64,000 nt of DNA from Streptococcus henryi DSM 19005 (GCF_000376985.1 NZ_AQYA01000028.1:29501-93500), one strand, 5' to 3'; shown: positions 1 to 8,941, counted from the first letter of the stretch. Made by a program: numbers and translations. The notes: generated from the letters alone by a model not told the origin.

Positions 1-942
1 TTAGTTCCAAATAAGTGTATTATCTCAAGTCGCAGTGAGGCTGATACCAGTGTTCAACTTGGAAATTATACTTTTAAACTCCCAGTTGTTCCTGCCAATA
101 TGCAGACTATCATGGATGAAGATATTGCAGAGCAATTAGCATCATCTGGCTATTTCTATATCATGCATCGTTTTGATGAAGCTTCGCGCAAGCCATTTAT
201 CAAACGTATGCATCAAAAGGGTTTAATTGCTTCAATTTCTGTCGGCGTTAAAGACTATGAATATGACTTTGTCTCTGATTTAAAAGATGACGCACCTGAG
301 TTTATTACCATAGACATTGCACACGGTCATTCTGATTCTGTCATCAAGATGATTAAACATATTAAAGCGGAGTTGCCAGAAACATTTGTTATTGCTGGTA
401 ACGTTGGTACACCTGAAGCTGTACGTGAGTTGGAAAATGCTGGCGCAGATGCTACTAAAGTCGGTATTGGACCTGGTAAAGTTTGTATTACTAAAGTTAA
501 GACTGGTTTTGGTACAGGTGGTTGGCAATTAGCAGCGCTTCGCTGGTGTGCTAAGGCAGCTCGTAAACCTATTATTGCTGACGGCGGTATCCGTACTCAT
601 GGTGATATCGCTAAATCTATCCGCTTTGGCGCTAGCATGGTTATGATTGGTTCACTTTTCGCTGGTCACATTGAAAGCCCAGGTAAATTGGTAGAAGTAG
701 ATGGTCAGCATTTCAAAGAATACTTTGGTTCAGCCTCAGAGTATCAAAAAGGAGAACATAAAAACGTTGAAGGTAAAAAAATTCTACTACCGGCTAAAGG
801 TCATTTGCAAGATACACTGACTGAGATGGAAGAAGATTTGCAATCATCAATTTCCTATGCCGGCGGCCGAGACCTCCAGAGCTTGACGCGCGTGGATTAT
901 GTCATTGTCAAAAATTCAATCTGGAATGGGGATTCTATTTAA
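1..942 (+). CDS. guaC: GMP reductase, 5'-truncated by the window edge
   Basis: Converts GMP to IMP with NADPH, in purine salvage in the cytosol. The frame is open from the first base of the window (it reads [15 protein letters not shown]), so the true start lies just outside; about 313 of the usual ~327 residues are present. An IMPDH/GMPR TIM-barrel is evident: the Cys loop [11 protein letters not shown] carries the catalytic cysteine, followed by the phosphate-binding [16 protein letters not shown] and the [11 protein letters not shown] glycine loop. The extra CBS domains of IMP dehydrogenase are absent and the tail fits GuaC rather than GuaB. It is followed by a convergent terminator. Identity is very secure. 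Confidence 0.95.
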   Translation, partial: LVPNKCIISSRSEADTSVQLGNYTFKLPVVPANMQTIMDEDIAEQLASSGYFYIMHRFDEASRKPFIKRMHQKGLIASISVGVKDYEYDFVSDLKDDAPEFITIDIAHGHSDSVIKMIKHIKAELPETFVIAGNVGTPEAVRELENAGADATKVGIGPGKVCITKVKTGFGTGGWQLAALRWCAKAARKPIIADGGIRTHGDIAKSIRFGASMVMIGSLFAGHIESPGKLVEVDGQHFKEYFGSASEYQKGEHKNVEGKKILLPAKGHLQDTLTEMEEDLQSSISYAGGRDLQSLTRVDYVIVKNSIWNGDSI

Positions 943-994
943 AATCAAGTTTGTTCAATCCCTTTAGATTGAGAATGTCGACTAAGAGTGCATC

Positions 995-1032
995 AAAAAG
1001 TCCAAACTCAAATTCAAGAGTTTGGACTTTTT
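995..1032. terminator. bidirectional terminator between guaC and apbE
   Basis: A perfect inverted repeat, AAAAAGTCCAAACTC with its complement GAGTTTGGACTTTTT around an 8-base loop, with A-run and T-run on either side. It can end both guaC and the convergent apbE paralogue. Confidence 0.85.
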
Positions 1033-1052
1033 AGATGATTTTATACTGGAAA

Positions 1053-1991
1053 TTATGAATAAAAGAGCTGAAAATCTTTCTTCAGGCCGTCTGATACAGC
1101 AATACGATTATCTCTTGTTATAATGATACCTTCGACGTGTGGCAAATGGTTAATGGTCATTATCGCTTCCATAAGCGGAAGACCGAAGAGTCGTGTGGTC
1201 CAAATTTCACAGTCAACTGACAAATCTGAAACAATAGTCAAAGAGGCCATTGGACTGTCAATGGGATAGCCTGTTTGGCGATCAAAAATATGATGATAGT
1301 CCTTACCATCAAGGTTTAAGTGACGTTCATATATACCTGATGTGACCACAGATTGGTTCCTTATAGTGACAGCACCCAGATTGTTTCCTCGAGTTTTTTG
1401 GGGATGCTGAATTCCAATAACCCAAGTACCATTTTCTCTATTGGGATTTTCCCCATGCACTAAGACATTCCCGCCTAGGTTGATCATAGCAGAGCTGACT
1501 TTTTCATTTTTGAGGTAGTTCATGATTTTGTCAGCTATATATCCCTTAGCTAGGGCACCAAGATCTATTTTCATCCCTTTTTGACTGAGAAAAACAGAAG
1601 TAGTGTCCTTGTCTAGGATAATATTTTCTGGATTGGTAAGGGCTAGCGCTGACTCAATAGTCTTGTGTTCAGGTACTCTGGCATCGACAAAGCCAATGCG
1701 CCAGCTTTGTACCAAAGGCCCTAGAGCGATATTAAGATTACTAGGGCTAGCAAGGCTATGTTTTTTTCCAAGACTTATCAAATCAAATAAGTCTGGATGA
1801 ACTTTTACAGGAGAAATACCAGCCTGATTGTTAATTTGCATCAGCTCTGAATCAGCATCATTGGCGCTGAAACGATTTCTGTAGATTTCTAGTAGTTGGC
1901 AACAGTGATCAATGTGCACTTGAGGAGTGCTTGAATCAACCATCAAATCGATGGTAGTTCCCATCATTTTGACACTATGTGCAAGTTGCAT
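1053..1991 (-). CDS. ApbE-type FAD:protein FMN transferase paralogue without export signal
   Basis: ApbE enzymes split FAD and attach FMN to a Thr of an FMN-binding domain. This 312-residue protein has the family motifs in order: LGALAKGYIAD, INLGGNVLVHG, VVTSGIYERH and HHIFDRQTGYPID. Unlike the second copy at 6925 it has no signal peptide or membrane anchor. The C-terminal metal motif, normally D-x-L-S-T (GDELST in the second copy), reads CEIWTT here, so the metal-ligand Asp appears replaced by Glu. Start ATG at 1991; only weak purine runs precede it. Divergent orientation to ndh2 but within the electron-transfer region. Family certain; whether it is active on the same target is not known. 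Confidence 0.85.
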   Translation of the reverse strand: MQLAHSVKMMGTTIDLMVDSSTPQVHIDHCCQLLEIYRNRFSANDADSELMQINNQAGISPVKVHPDLFDLISLGKKHSLASPSNLNIALGPLVQSWRIGFVDARVPEHKTIESALALTNPENIILDKDTTSVFLSQKGMKIDLGALAKGYIADKIMNYLKNEKVSSAMINLGGNVLVHGENPNRENGTWVIGIQHPQKTRGNNLGAVTIRNQSVVTSGIYERHLNLDGKDYHHIFDRQTGYPIDSPMASLTIVSDLSVDCEIWTTRLFGLPLMEAIMTINHLPHVEGIIITRDNRIAVSDGLKKDFQLFYS

Positions 1992-2030
1992 GTGTATTTT
2001 CCTTTTCTAAAAAATGTAGTGTTGAGGACT

Positions 2031-2064
2031 AAAAAACTCTGTCAAAGACAGAGTTTAGTTTTTT
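2031..2064 (-). terminator. terminator overlapping the tautomerase stop codon
   Basis: Stem AAACTCTGTC / GACAGAGTTT with a 3-base loop at 2034-2056. The stem overlaps the stop codon (2055-2057) of the tautomerase gene on the minus strand and an A/T run follows in both directions. Confidence 0.6.
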
Positions 2065-2240
2065 TTCTTCATCTCACCTTGTGGGTAGTAAGTACCTTCA
2101 GGCATATCGTTGATGAAAACGTGAATAGCTTCTTTTGGAGCTTTTGCAATACGTGAAACAACCTCAGTTACTTCGCGTGCAAGTTCAATCTTTTGTTCTT
2201 CTGTGCGACCTTCAAATAAGTCAATTTTAACGAATGGCAT
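2055..2240 (-). CDS. 4-oxalocrotonate tautomerase family protein
   Basis: A 61-residue protein of the 4-OT / DmpI small tautomerase family, which uses an N-terminal proline (after Met removal) as general base for keto-enol tautomerisation. The sequence begins MPFVKIDLFEGRTEEQK, giving Pro1, and has the usual single beta-alpha-beta length. The ATG is preceded on the minus strand by AGAGGAG with good spacing. The physiological substrate in streptococci is unknown; nothing in the surrounding genes forms an aromatic degradation pathway. Its stop codon lies in a terminator hairpin. Confidence 0.9.
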   Translation of the reverse strand: MPFVKIDLFEGRTEEQKIELAREVTEVVSRIAKAPKEAIHVFINDMPEGTYYPQGEMKKKN

Positions 2241-2321
2241 AGGAATCTCCTCTTTTAGATAAACTAATAACTTTATTTTAGCACAATTTTTTCTGATAAA
2301 CAGTCAAAAAATGACAATTTC

Positions 2322-2870
2322 TTATTTTTGTAATTTCCATCCATCAAGTAGTTGTTTATGAAGTTGCTGGAGCGGAGCAATCTTAACCAAAAGGTAATTA
2401 CCTGTAATACCAACAAAGAATCCTGATAAAATACCACTAAATGAAAGTATCGGTAAGTAATTGAGTACAAGTAGTGATTGCGATATCAAAGCAAAGACTG
2501 TTAATTGGCCAATATTATGCATGATACCGCCTAGTATTGAAATACCAACTACGCTTACGCGATTTGGTCCTAACTTTTTAATTAAACTCATGACCAAATA
2601 GCTGAGGGTAACTCCAGCGAAGCCATAGAGAAAAGTAGAAAAAGTCCCTCCGAGAAAGGTTGAGAGGAGCAGCCGCAGACCTATAACTTTTAAACAGTCT
2701 TTCTGGGATAAGGTGAATAAGGCTATTATTGTAATTAGATTCCCTAACCCAAGCTTCGCTCCAGGAGCAAAAGCAAACGGAGTTGGAATAGTACGTTCTA
2801 CTAGAGAAATAACGACTGCCTGGGAAGCTAGCATGGCAATGAATAATGTCTTTTGTAATTTAGAATCCAT
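2322..2870 (-). CDS. eetB: Gx transporter / heptaprenyl-diphosphate-synthase component I family membrane protein, EetB-like
   Basis: Membrane protein of 182 residues with about five hydrophobic segments (for example VVGISILGGIMHNIGQLTVFALI and a preceding AGVTLSYLVMSLI). The family (Pfam Hpre_diP_synt_I, annotated Gx transporter) includes Listeria EetB, which with EetA is needed for flavin-based extracellular electron transfer. The start is set at ATG 2870 because GGAGG lies 4 bases upstream; a longer reading from 2894 would include that ribosome site. It lies divergent from ndh2, and the eetA-like gene is at the other end of the cluster (9129-9551). The gene symbol is inferred from family and context. 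Confidence 0.75.
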   Translation of the reverse strand: MDSKLQKTLFIAMLASQAVVISLVERTIPTPFAFAPGAKLGLGNLITIIALFTLSQKDCLKVIGLRLLLSTFLGGTFSTFLYGFAGVTLSYLVMSLIKKLGPNRVSVVGISILGGIMHNIGQLTVFALISQSLLVLNYLPILSFSGILSGFFVGITGNYLLVKIAPLQQLHKQLLDGWKLQK

Positions 2871-3102
2871 GGAACCTCCGAAATATTTTGGCATACATCA
2901 TTATTTTATCATAATTTCGACAAGAATCTAGTAGTTCTATCCATAAGAACAGAATAAGACCCTAAAGGAAATATCTTGATATTTACAAAAACCTTTAATT
3001 CACAACTTATCAACTTGTTAAAAAATAAGAAAAAAGTAAGGGTTTTCTGTAGATTTGTCTGGTAAAAAACATACAAATCCCAGGAAAGTGTCAGTAAACT
3101 TA

Positions 3103-3118
3103 ATGAAAACGTTTAAAT
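3103..3118 (+). promoter_or_regulatory. cre-like catabolite control site upstream of ndh2
   Basis: ATGAAAACGTTTAAAT matches 13 of 14 positions of the cre consensus TGWNANCGNTNWCA and is nearly palindromic. It ends 5 bases before the -35 box of the ndh2 promoter. A cre upstream of -35 is the arrangement at CcpA-activated promoters such as ackA; activation here is inference. Confidence 0.6.
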
Positions 3119-3123
3119 ATACC

Positions 3124-3152
3124 TTGTTTATGAGGTTAGATTATGATAAAAT
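3124..3152 (+). promoter_or_regulatory. ndh2 promoter
   Basis: TTGTTT (3124-3129), 17-base spacer, TAAAAT (3147-3152). A strong ribosome site GAGGAGG follows before the GTG start at 3192. Confidence 0.6.
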
Positions 3153-3191
3153 TTTAGTGTTGAATAAAAATATTCACGAGGAGGAGCCAGA

Positions 3192-5078
3192 GTGGCAAAA
3201 AACATTGTTATTGTCGGAGCTGGATTTGCAGGAGTAACTGCAGCTAGACATTTAGGAAAAACTTTTAAAAAGAATGACGATATCAATATTACTTTAATTG
3301 ATAAAAATTCATTTATGACTTACATGACTGAGTTACATGAAGTAGCGGCAGGTCGTGTTGAACCGGAAGCAATCAAATATGATCTTCAACGAATCTTTAA
3401 AAAATATCCAAAAGTTAATTTGGTAACAGATAAAGTTCTCTCAATTGACTATGATAAAAAAGAAGTTGTTGCTGAACATCGTACTTTGGCTTTTGATTAC
3501 CTTGTACTAGCCATGGGTGGCGAAGCAAATGACTTTGGTATCAAAGGTGTTAAAGAAAATAGTTTCACACTTTGGTCTATTGAAGCTGCTGAACGTTTAC
3601 ATGAACACATCTTAGACGCTTGTTACCAAGCTATGCGTGAACATGATGCTGAAAAACGTAAAGCACTCTTGTCATTTAATGTTATTGGTGCTGGATTTAC
3701 TGGTATTGAAATGGTTGGTGAGCTTATTGATTGGGTACCAATCCTAGCTAAACAATTCAAACTTGATCCATCAGAGTTTTCACTTAAAGTAGTTGAAGCA
3801 ATGCCAAACATTCTTCAAATGGTTACTGAAAAAGAACAAGTGAAGACAATGAAATACCTTGATAAAAAAGGTGTTGAAGTTATCCTTGGCGATGGGGTAG
3901 CTAGCGTTGAGAAAGATGCTATCCATCTTTCATCTGGTCGAGTTATTCCAACTTACACAGCTATTTGGACAGCAGGGGTTCAAGCAACATCTGATGCGGC
4001 TGAATTTGGTATCGAACGTGCACGTGCTGGTCGTCTTGTAGCTGACCAATACATGGAAGCTAAAGACCATAAGGGTGTTTATGTTGTTGGTGACCTTGTT
4101 TATTATGAAGATCCTAACACTGAAGGACGTCCTACACCGCAAATCGTTCAAGCAGCTGAACAAACTGCACATACTGCAGCTGTCAATATCGTTGCTGACA
4201 TTAATGGCACTGAAAAGCATGCTTATAAAGGTAAGTATGACGGTTTCATGGTTTCAATCGGTTCTAAATACGGTGTTGCATTCTTGATGAATAAATACCA
4301 TATGTCAGGTTTCTTTGCAATGCTCGTGAAACATTTGATTAATATGCTTTATTTCTTCACCGTGAGCAGTTTCTACAATATTGGAGCATATGCACGTCAT
4401 GAATTCTTTGATATTCGTGATGGACGTAATATTTTCGGAAGTCATACTTCAAGTAAGGGTAATCGTCTCTGGTTAGTTCCTCTTCGTGTCTTCTACGGAT
4501 CACTTTGGCTCTATGAGGGTATTAAGAAAGCCTTTGGTCTATTCGGCACTGAGTCATGGTTCGGTGATAAAGTTACCTTCCCATTCCCATGGTTACAAGA
4601 AGCTGATGCCACTTCAGGTGCGTCAGAAGCGGCAGGTGCAGCGGCAGATGCAACAGTTGAAGCAGCTAAACAAATCTTTAGCTTCAACTATACTTATGGC
4701 GAGGAACCAATGCAAGTCTTTAAAGAAATGCCAGATTGGTTCGCTTCAATCATGAAATTCATGATGCCTAACCAAGAAGTAGCACTCTTTATGCAGAAAT
4801 TTATGACTTGTGCAGAAATTCTTATAGGTCTTGCTCTTATTGCTGGTGCCTTTGTCTGGTTAGTGAGTGCTGCTACAGCAGGACTTGTGGTGATGTTCAG
4901 TCTCTCAGGTATGTTCTACTGGGTTAACATGTGGTTTGTTCCTGTTGCAATTGCCTTGATGGCGGGAGCAGGTCGTTCATTTGGTCTGGATTACTGGATT
5001 ATGCCATGGCTAGGTAAGTTCCTAGATAAGTGGATATACGGTAGGCCGAAACATATCTATGGTGATTCGTCAAAATAA
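3192..5078 (+). CDS. ndh2: type II NADH dehydrogenase with membrane C-terminal domain (Ndh2)
   Basis: Oxidises NADH with FAD and passes electrons to a membrane quinone. Residues 1-380 are a two-dinucleotide-fold NDH-2: NIVIVGAGFAG (FAD fold), VIGAGFTGIEMVGEL (NADH fold) and GVYVVGDLVYYED (third FAD motif). Residues ~400-628 add a C-terminal part with several hydrophobic segments (near 405-425, 555-605) split by an Ala-rich linker, as in the Ndh2 dedicated to extracellular electron transfer in Listeria; ordinary NDH-2 stops near 400. Start is GTG with GAGGAGG seven bases upstream. First gene of the run ndh2-dmkB-pplA-fmnB-dmkA. Likely carbon-source regulated through the cre-like site. Confidence 0.88.
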   Translation: MAKNIVIVGAGFAGVTAARHLGKTFKKNDDINITLIDKNSFMTYMTELHEVAAGRVEPEAIKYDLQRIFKKYPKVNLVTDKVLSIDYDKKEVVAEHRTLAFDYLVLAMGGEANDFGIKGVKENSFTLWSIEAAERLHEHILDACYQAMREHDAEKRKALLSFNVIGAGFTGIEMVGELIDWVPILAKQFKLDPSEFSLKVVEAMPNILQMVTEKEQVKTMKYLDKKGVEVILGDGVASVEKDAIHLSSGRVIPTYTAIWTAGVQATSDAAEFGIERARAGRLVADQYMEAKDHKGVYVVGDLVYYEDPNTEGRPTPQIVQAAEQTAHTAAVNIVADINGTEKHAYKGKYDGFMVSIGSKYGVAFLMNKYHMSGFFAMLVKHLINMLYFFTVSSFYNIGAYARHEFFDIRDGRNIFGSHTSSKGNRLWLVPLRVFYGSLWLYEGIKKAFGLFGTESWFGDKVTFPFPWLQEADATSGASEAAGAAADATVEAAKQIFSFNYTYGEEPMQVFKEMPDWFASIMKFMMPNQEVALFMQKFMTCAEILIGLALIAGAFVWLVSAATAGLVVMFSLSGMFYWVNMWFVPVAIALMAGAGRSFGLDYWIMPWLGKFLDKWIYGRPKHIYGDSSK

Positions 5079-5099
5079 TTATTAAAAATAAATAGTCAG

Positions 5100-5153
5100 A
5101 TTGGGTTGTCTCCTGATAAGTTTACATACTTAGTCTGGAGAGGCCCAATTTCT
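5100..5153 (+). terminator. hairpin between ndh2 and prenyl synthase gene
   Basis: Imperfect stem ATTGGG..GTCTCC / GGAGAGGCCCAAT with a long loop, followed by TTTCT. It may partly terminate after ndh2; the next gene starts only 18 bases after it, so it could act as an attenuator or processing site. Confidence 0.5.
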
Positions 5154-5170
5154 ATTCAATGGAGGAGTAG

Positions 5171-6163
5171 ATGGTACACAAAATATGGGATCCATTTCCC
5201 GAGGTACAAGTTGGCCTTGAGAGAGTCAAGGCTATTATGAGCTCTGAACTTTCTATAAACCATCCTGAAGTAAAAGCAAAAATTCGTGAGTATATTGATG
5301 CACCCGGGAAATATCTCCGTGCCGGTCTATGTCTCTATTTAGCTAGAGAAGTAGAAGGAGAAATACCTGAAGGTAAACTATATCTAGCTGCTAGTTTGGA
5401 AATGTTGCATTTAGCAACTCTGATTCATGATGATGTCATTGATCATGCAGATGTTCGAAGAGGAGTTGATGCCATCCATCAACAGTACTCAAATAGAATT
5501 GCCATTTATGCAGGTGACTATCTGCTAGCATATGCTGGAAGGCTTGCCCTAATTGGAACGGAAAAACTCAATGTTGACAAGGAAGCATTCGGTTTTACTA
5601 ATCGAAGAGTTATAGAACGTATATTGGCTGGTGAATTAAGTCAATTGATGAATCAGAATAAATCAACAATGACAATGAAGGATTACTTAAAGCAAATCAA
5701 AGGAAAGACAGCCTTTCTATTTGCTTTATCGTGTCAAATTGGTGCCTATCACTCAGGGACGAGCAAAAAAGAGTCTCGATCAGCATTTAATATGGGACAA
5801 GCTATCGGAATGGCCTTTCAGATAAAAGATGACTTAATAGATTATCAATTATCTGAGAAAGATTCTGGTAAACCAAGAATGCAAGATATTCGAAACGGCA
5901 TCTACACAGCTCCGATTCTTTTTGCAAACCAAATGCGTGATGGCATATCCCTTTCATCTCTTTCAGAAAAAGAAGGAAACTGGTCAGAAAACGAGATTTC
6001 AGAACTTTATAATAAGCTTGAAAACCTTGGAGTATTCGATAAAACTGAGGATTTGGTTAGAGCTTATCTTAGTAAATTTTCTGGCTTTGGAAAACGATTA
6101 CAACTACTGAACTTTTCGACACTTGAGACATTTGTATACCAGGTAATGAAAAGAAATTTCTAA
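5171..6163 (+). CDS. dmkB: trans-isoprenyl diphosphate synthase (DmkB-like)
   Basis: Condenses isoprenyl units into the polyprenyl diphosphate tail of a quinone. The 330-residue protein has the first Asp-rich motif LIHDDVIDHADVRRG (DDxxD) near residue 85-100 and the second as MAFQIKDDLIDYQ near 215-230, plus the GKYLRAGLCLYLA substrate site. Length fits the family. Start ATG follows GGAGGAG. It sits between ndh2 and the FMN lipoprotein gene, and a UbiA prenyltransferase gene lies downstream, so together they could make a demethylmenaquinone-type carrier from an acquired naphthoate headgroup. The symbol follows the Listeria electron-transfer locus. Confidence 0.82.
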   Translation: MVHKIWDPFPEVQVGLERVKAIMSSELSINHPEVKAKIREYIDAPGKYLRAGLCLYLAREVEGEIPEGKLYLAASLEMLHLATLIHDDVIDHADVRRGVDAIHQQYSNRIAIYAGDYLLAYAGRLALIGTEKLNVDKEAFGFTNRRVIERILAGELSQLMNQNKSTMTMKDYLKQIKGKTAFLFALSCQIGAYHSGTSKKESRSAFNMGQAIGMAFQIKDDLIDYQLSEKDSGKPRMQDIRNGIYTAPILFANQMRDGISLSSLSEKEGNWSENEISELYNKLENLGVFDKTEDLVRAYLSKFSGFGKRLQLLNFSTLETFVYQVMKRNF

Positions 6164-6258
6164 AAAAGAAAATGCTTTCAAAAAACCTTGCACATTCATG
6201 TACAAAAGTGTTATAATAATGATATTAAAAAATATAAACACATAAGAGGTATTTCATT

Positions 6259-6759
6259 ATGAAAAAGAAACTTCTCATGAGCGCTATGCTCTTGACTTCT
6301 GTCCTTACATTGGCTGCTTGCGGAAGCAAATCATCTGACGACACAAGCGCTTCAAGTGATGCTAAAGTTGAAGAATCTACTTCAACAGCTGCTCTTAAAG
6401 ATGGAACTTATACAGCTGAGTCTGGTTTTGATGAACGTGGTTGGAAAGTTGTACACACTATCACTGTTAAAGATGGTAAAATCGAAAGCTCAAACTTCGA
6501 CTATGAAAATGCTGATGGAGCTAAAAAATCAGAAGATGAAGAGTACAACAAAAACATGGAAGCTAAATCAGGTATCTCATCTAAAGATGCAACAGCTAAA
6601 TTGAATGAAGAACTTGTTGAAACTCAAAATGTTGATGATGTTGAAACAGTTTCAGGTGCTACTCATTCATCTGAAAACTTCAAAGTTTCAGCTGAAGCTT
6701 TGTTGAAAGCAGCAGCTGAAGGGAACACTGACACTGTTGAGATTGATTTAGGCGAATAA
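6259..6759 (+). CDS. pplA: FMN-binding lipoprotein (PplA-like, single domain)
   Basis: Surface lipoprotein that carries covalent FMN for extracytosolic electron transfer. Residues 1-21 are a lipoprotein signal ending in lipobox LAAC, followed by a Ser/Thr/Asp-rich linker. Residues ~50-160 form one FMN-binding domain with the flavinylation motif VETVSGATHSS, whose Thr is the FMN site of ApbE enzymes. Listeria PplA has two such domains; this 166-residue protein has one. A promoter-like stretch with TATAAT (6211-6216) and AAGAGG before ATG 6259 suggest its own transcription start. A terminator follows. The fmnB-type ApbE gene is next, the expected modifying enzyme. Confidence 0.88.
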   Translation: MKKKLLMSAMLLTSVLTLAACGSKSSDDTSASSDAKVEESTSTAALKDGTYTAESGFDERGWKVVHTITVKDGKIESSNFDYENADGAKKSEDEEYNKNMEAKSGISSKDATAKLNEELVETQNVDDVETVSGATHSSENFKVSAEALLKAAAEGNTDTVEIDLGE

Positions 6760-6782
6760 TTCTTCTAGATTTACAAACTAAG

Positions 6783-6818
6783 AGAGGCAGGGACCTGGTG
6801 CCCAGCCTCTGTTTTGTT
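6783..6818 (+). terminator. terminator after FMN lipoprotein gene
   Basis: Stem AGAGGC(AGGG) / (CCCA)GCCTCT with loop, followed by GTTTTGTTATTTT. The CCCAGCCTCT arm recurs in the repeat at 33618-33750 and near 63718. Confidence 0.75.
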
Positions 6819-6924
6819 ATTTTCTAGTTCATCTTTCAATTATAATTCTCACGTTCGAGTTTAATTTTAAAAGTTATTTAGAATATGTGTTGTAACTAAT
6901 AGTTTACAAAAGATAGGTTTTTAA

Positions 6925-7998
6925 ATGAAAAAGAAACGAAACTTTTTACTCATAATCATTAGCTTGATAGTCATCTCATTAGTAGGTTACTTTTTCCTCA
7001 AACCTCAGACAAAGGATGGTTCAAATTTAGCGATTACAACAAGCCCTCTAACCCGATCAGAATCTCTTCTTCATACTGTTGTCCAAATTAAGATATATCA
7101 TAAAGGACAAGAAAAAGTGATGGAGGAAGCCATTGATTATATCAAAGAAATGGAAAAACTTTTGTCCACTAATCTGGAAGGCTCTGATGTTTATCGAATC
7201 AATCATGCAGCAGGTGAAGAGGCGGTGAAAGTTGATAAAAGAACATTCACAATCATTAAAGAAGCCTTGAAGATGTCTGAAAAGAGTGATGGAAAATTTG
7301 ATATTTCAATCGGTGCGGTTACTAATTTATGGCGAATTGGGGACGATGAGGCTCGTCTGCCTAGTGATGAAGAAATAAAAGCTGCTCTGCCATTTATCAA
7401 TTATAAAAACATCAAAATTGATGAAGAACAAGAGACTGTTTATATCGAAAAAGGGATGACTTTGGAGCTTGGTGCAATCTCAAAAGGTTATATAGCTGAT
7501 GGAGTTAAATCTATTTTTGAAAAACATCATATTTCAACAGCAATAATCAATCTCGGCGGTAATGTCCTTGTAATGGGAACATCTCCAAATAATGAAAAGG
7601 GATGGAATGTTGGTGTTCAAAATCCTGATGAAGTTCGAGGTGATACTGTTGGTGCTGTCCATGTAAAGAATCGTTCAGTTGTAACGTCAGGAATCTATGA
7701 ACGTTATCTTGAAGTGGATGGAAAAACGTATCACCATATCATGAATCCCGAGACTGGTTATCCTGTCGAGAACAATATTTCAGGGGTGACTGTCTACACT
7801 GATAAATCAATACAAGGTGACGAGCTTTCAACAAGTCTCTATCTTCTTGGTATCGAGGAAGGTATGAAGTATATTGAATCTCTTGATAATGTTGAAGCTG
7901 TCTTTATTGATAAAGATAAAGGTCTTCATATCTCAAGTGGCCTTAAAGAAAAATTTGAATTGAAAAATGAGGATTATCACATTGTTGAAAACGAATAA
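6925..7998 (+). CDS. fmnB: membrane-anchored FAD:protein FMN transferase (FmnB-like ApbE)
   Basis: Attaches FMN from FAD to the Thr of FMN-binding domains outside the membrane; the lipoprotein encoded just upstream is the likely substrate. Residues 8-26 form one hydrophobic signal-anchor (LLIIISLIVISLVGYFF) with no lipobox cysteine. The ApbE domain follows with LGAISKGYIADG, INLGGNVLVMG, VVTSGIYERY, HHIMNPETGYP and the metal motif GDELSTSLYLLG, all intact. Length 357 residues fits the exported form. ATG 6925 follows a terminator and a weak ribosome site. It overlaps or abuts the UbiA gene, so these two are co-transcribed. Confidence 0.88.
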   Translation: MKKKRNFLLIIISLIVISLVGYFFLKPQTKDGSNLAITTSPLTRSESLLHTVVQIKIYHKGQEKVMEEAIDYIKEMEKLLSTNLEGSDVYRINHAAGEEAVKVDKRTFTIIKEALKMSEKSDGKFDISIGAVTNLWRIGDDEARLPSDEEIKAALPFINYKNIKIDEEQETVYIEKGMTLELGAISKGYIADGVKSIFEKHHISTAIINLGGNVLVMGTSPNNEKGWNVGVQNPDEVRGDTVGAVHVKNRSVVTSGIYERYLEVDGKTYHHIMNPETGYPVENNISGVTVYTDKSIQGDELSTSLYLLGIEEGMKYIESLDNVEAVFIDKDKGLHISSGLKEKFELKNEDYHIVENE

Positions 7999-8941
7999 TA
8001 AATTAACATTACCCATTTTTTTAGAATTTGTTGAGTTAAAAACAAAAGTCGCTAGCTTTTTCCCTATGGTTATAGGATACCTGTTTGCAGCCTATCATTT
8101 TAAAGCATTCCAATTTTGGAATACAGTCTTATTTACTTTGGCAGTCTTAAGTTTTGATATGTGTACAACGGCCATTAATAATACCATGGATTTCAAGAAA
8201 GCTTTAGATGAAGAATACCTCCGAGATGAGAATGTCATTGGTAAACATGGTTTAGATTTTCGTCATATGGTTTCTATTATCTGGATGCTTCTGTGTTTTG
8301 CTATTTTCTTCTCACTTATTTTAGTTTTAAGGACAGATTTGTTACTTTTGCCACTGGGTGTCTTGTGCTTTTTAATTGGGATTTTCTATACATATGGACC
8401 ATTTCCCTTGTCACGTCTGCCACTAGGTGAGTTATTCTCTGGAGTAACGATGGGATTTGGTATTTACTTTTTAGCGATATTTGTACAAAGACCAGAAGTT
8501 TTACTTTCAAGCCAGTGGGCTGGAGGAGATATTTTTATTCACTTTTCTTGGTTACAAACCTTGCTCATCTTTTTTGTGAGTTTGCCTTTAGTAAATCTTA
8601 TTGCAAATATTATGCTAGCAAATAATCTTTGTGACTATGACCAAGATGTTCGAAATGGCCGCTTTACTTTGGTTCATTTTATTAGTGTCAAAAACGGAGT
8701 CAAACTTTATACCTTCCTAAATGTCAGTGCTTGGGTTTTCTTAGCAGTTTATCCAATTTTGGGTTTAATACCTTATTGGTCTTGGTTAGGGCTGCTGGCA
8801 TTTCCGTTGAACTTAAGAAGTTTAATCAAATTTAGAAAAAAACAAATCAAAAGAGAGACCTTTGTTGAATCAATCAAAAGTTTTGTTTTATTATCAGGAC
8901 TATATGTTGTTATCTTAATGATTGCTCTTATTTTAAAATAA
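7967..8941 (+). CDS. dmkA: UbiA-family prenyltransferase (DmkA/MenA-like)
   Basis: Membrane enzyme that joins a polyprenyl chain to a 1,4-dihydroxy-2-naphthoate type headgroup. About eight to nine hydrophobic segments are visible. Both metal-binding motifs are present: NNTMDFKKALDEEYLRD (N-x3-D) and NNLCDYDQD. The family assignment is firm; the substrate is inferred from the electron-transfer context, and no genes for making the headgroup occur in the window. The start is uncertain: ATG 7967 lies inside fmnB with no ribosome site, whereas TTG 7982 or 7985 has GAGG (7969-7972) at suitable spacing. Translationally coupled to fmnB in either case. Confidence 0.82.
   Translation: MRIITLLKTNNKLTLPIFLEFVELKTKVASFFPMVIGYLFAAYHFKAFQFWNTVLFTLAVLSFDMCTTAINNTMDFKKALDEEYLRDENVIGKHGLDFRHMVSIIWMLLCFAIFFSLILVLRTDLLLLPLGVLCFLIGIFYTYGPFPLSRLPLGELFSGVTMGFGIYFLAIFVQRPEVLLSSQWAGGDIFIHFSWLQTLLIFFVSLPLVNLIANIMLANNLCDYDQDVRNGRFTLVHFISVKNGVKLYTFLNVSAWVFLAVYPILGLIPYWSWLGLLAFPLNLRSLIKFRKKQIKRETFVESIKSFVLLSGLYVVILMIALILK

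Larger units (their letters stand above)
2871..3191. other. intergenic region between eetB-like gene and ndh2
   Basis: Divergent promoter region of 321 bp. It holds the cre-like site and promoter listed separately. A 60-codon reading frame starting at TTG 3055 lacks a ribosome site, overlaps ndh2 and is not credible. Confidence 0.6.

Noticed and set aside
3055..3237. 60-codon frame starting at TTG upstream of ndh2
   Set aside because: No ribosome site, covers the cre-like site and promoter, and overlaps ndh2 in another frame.
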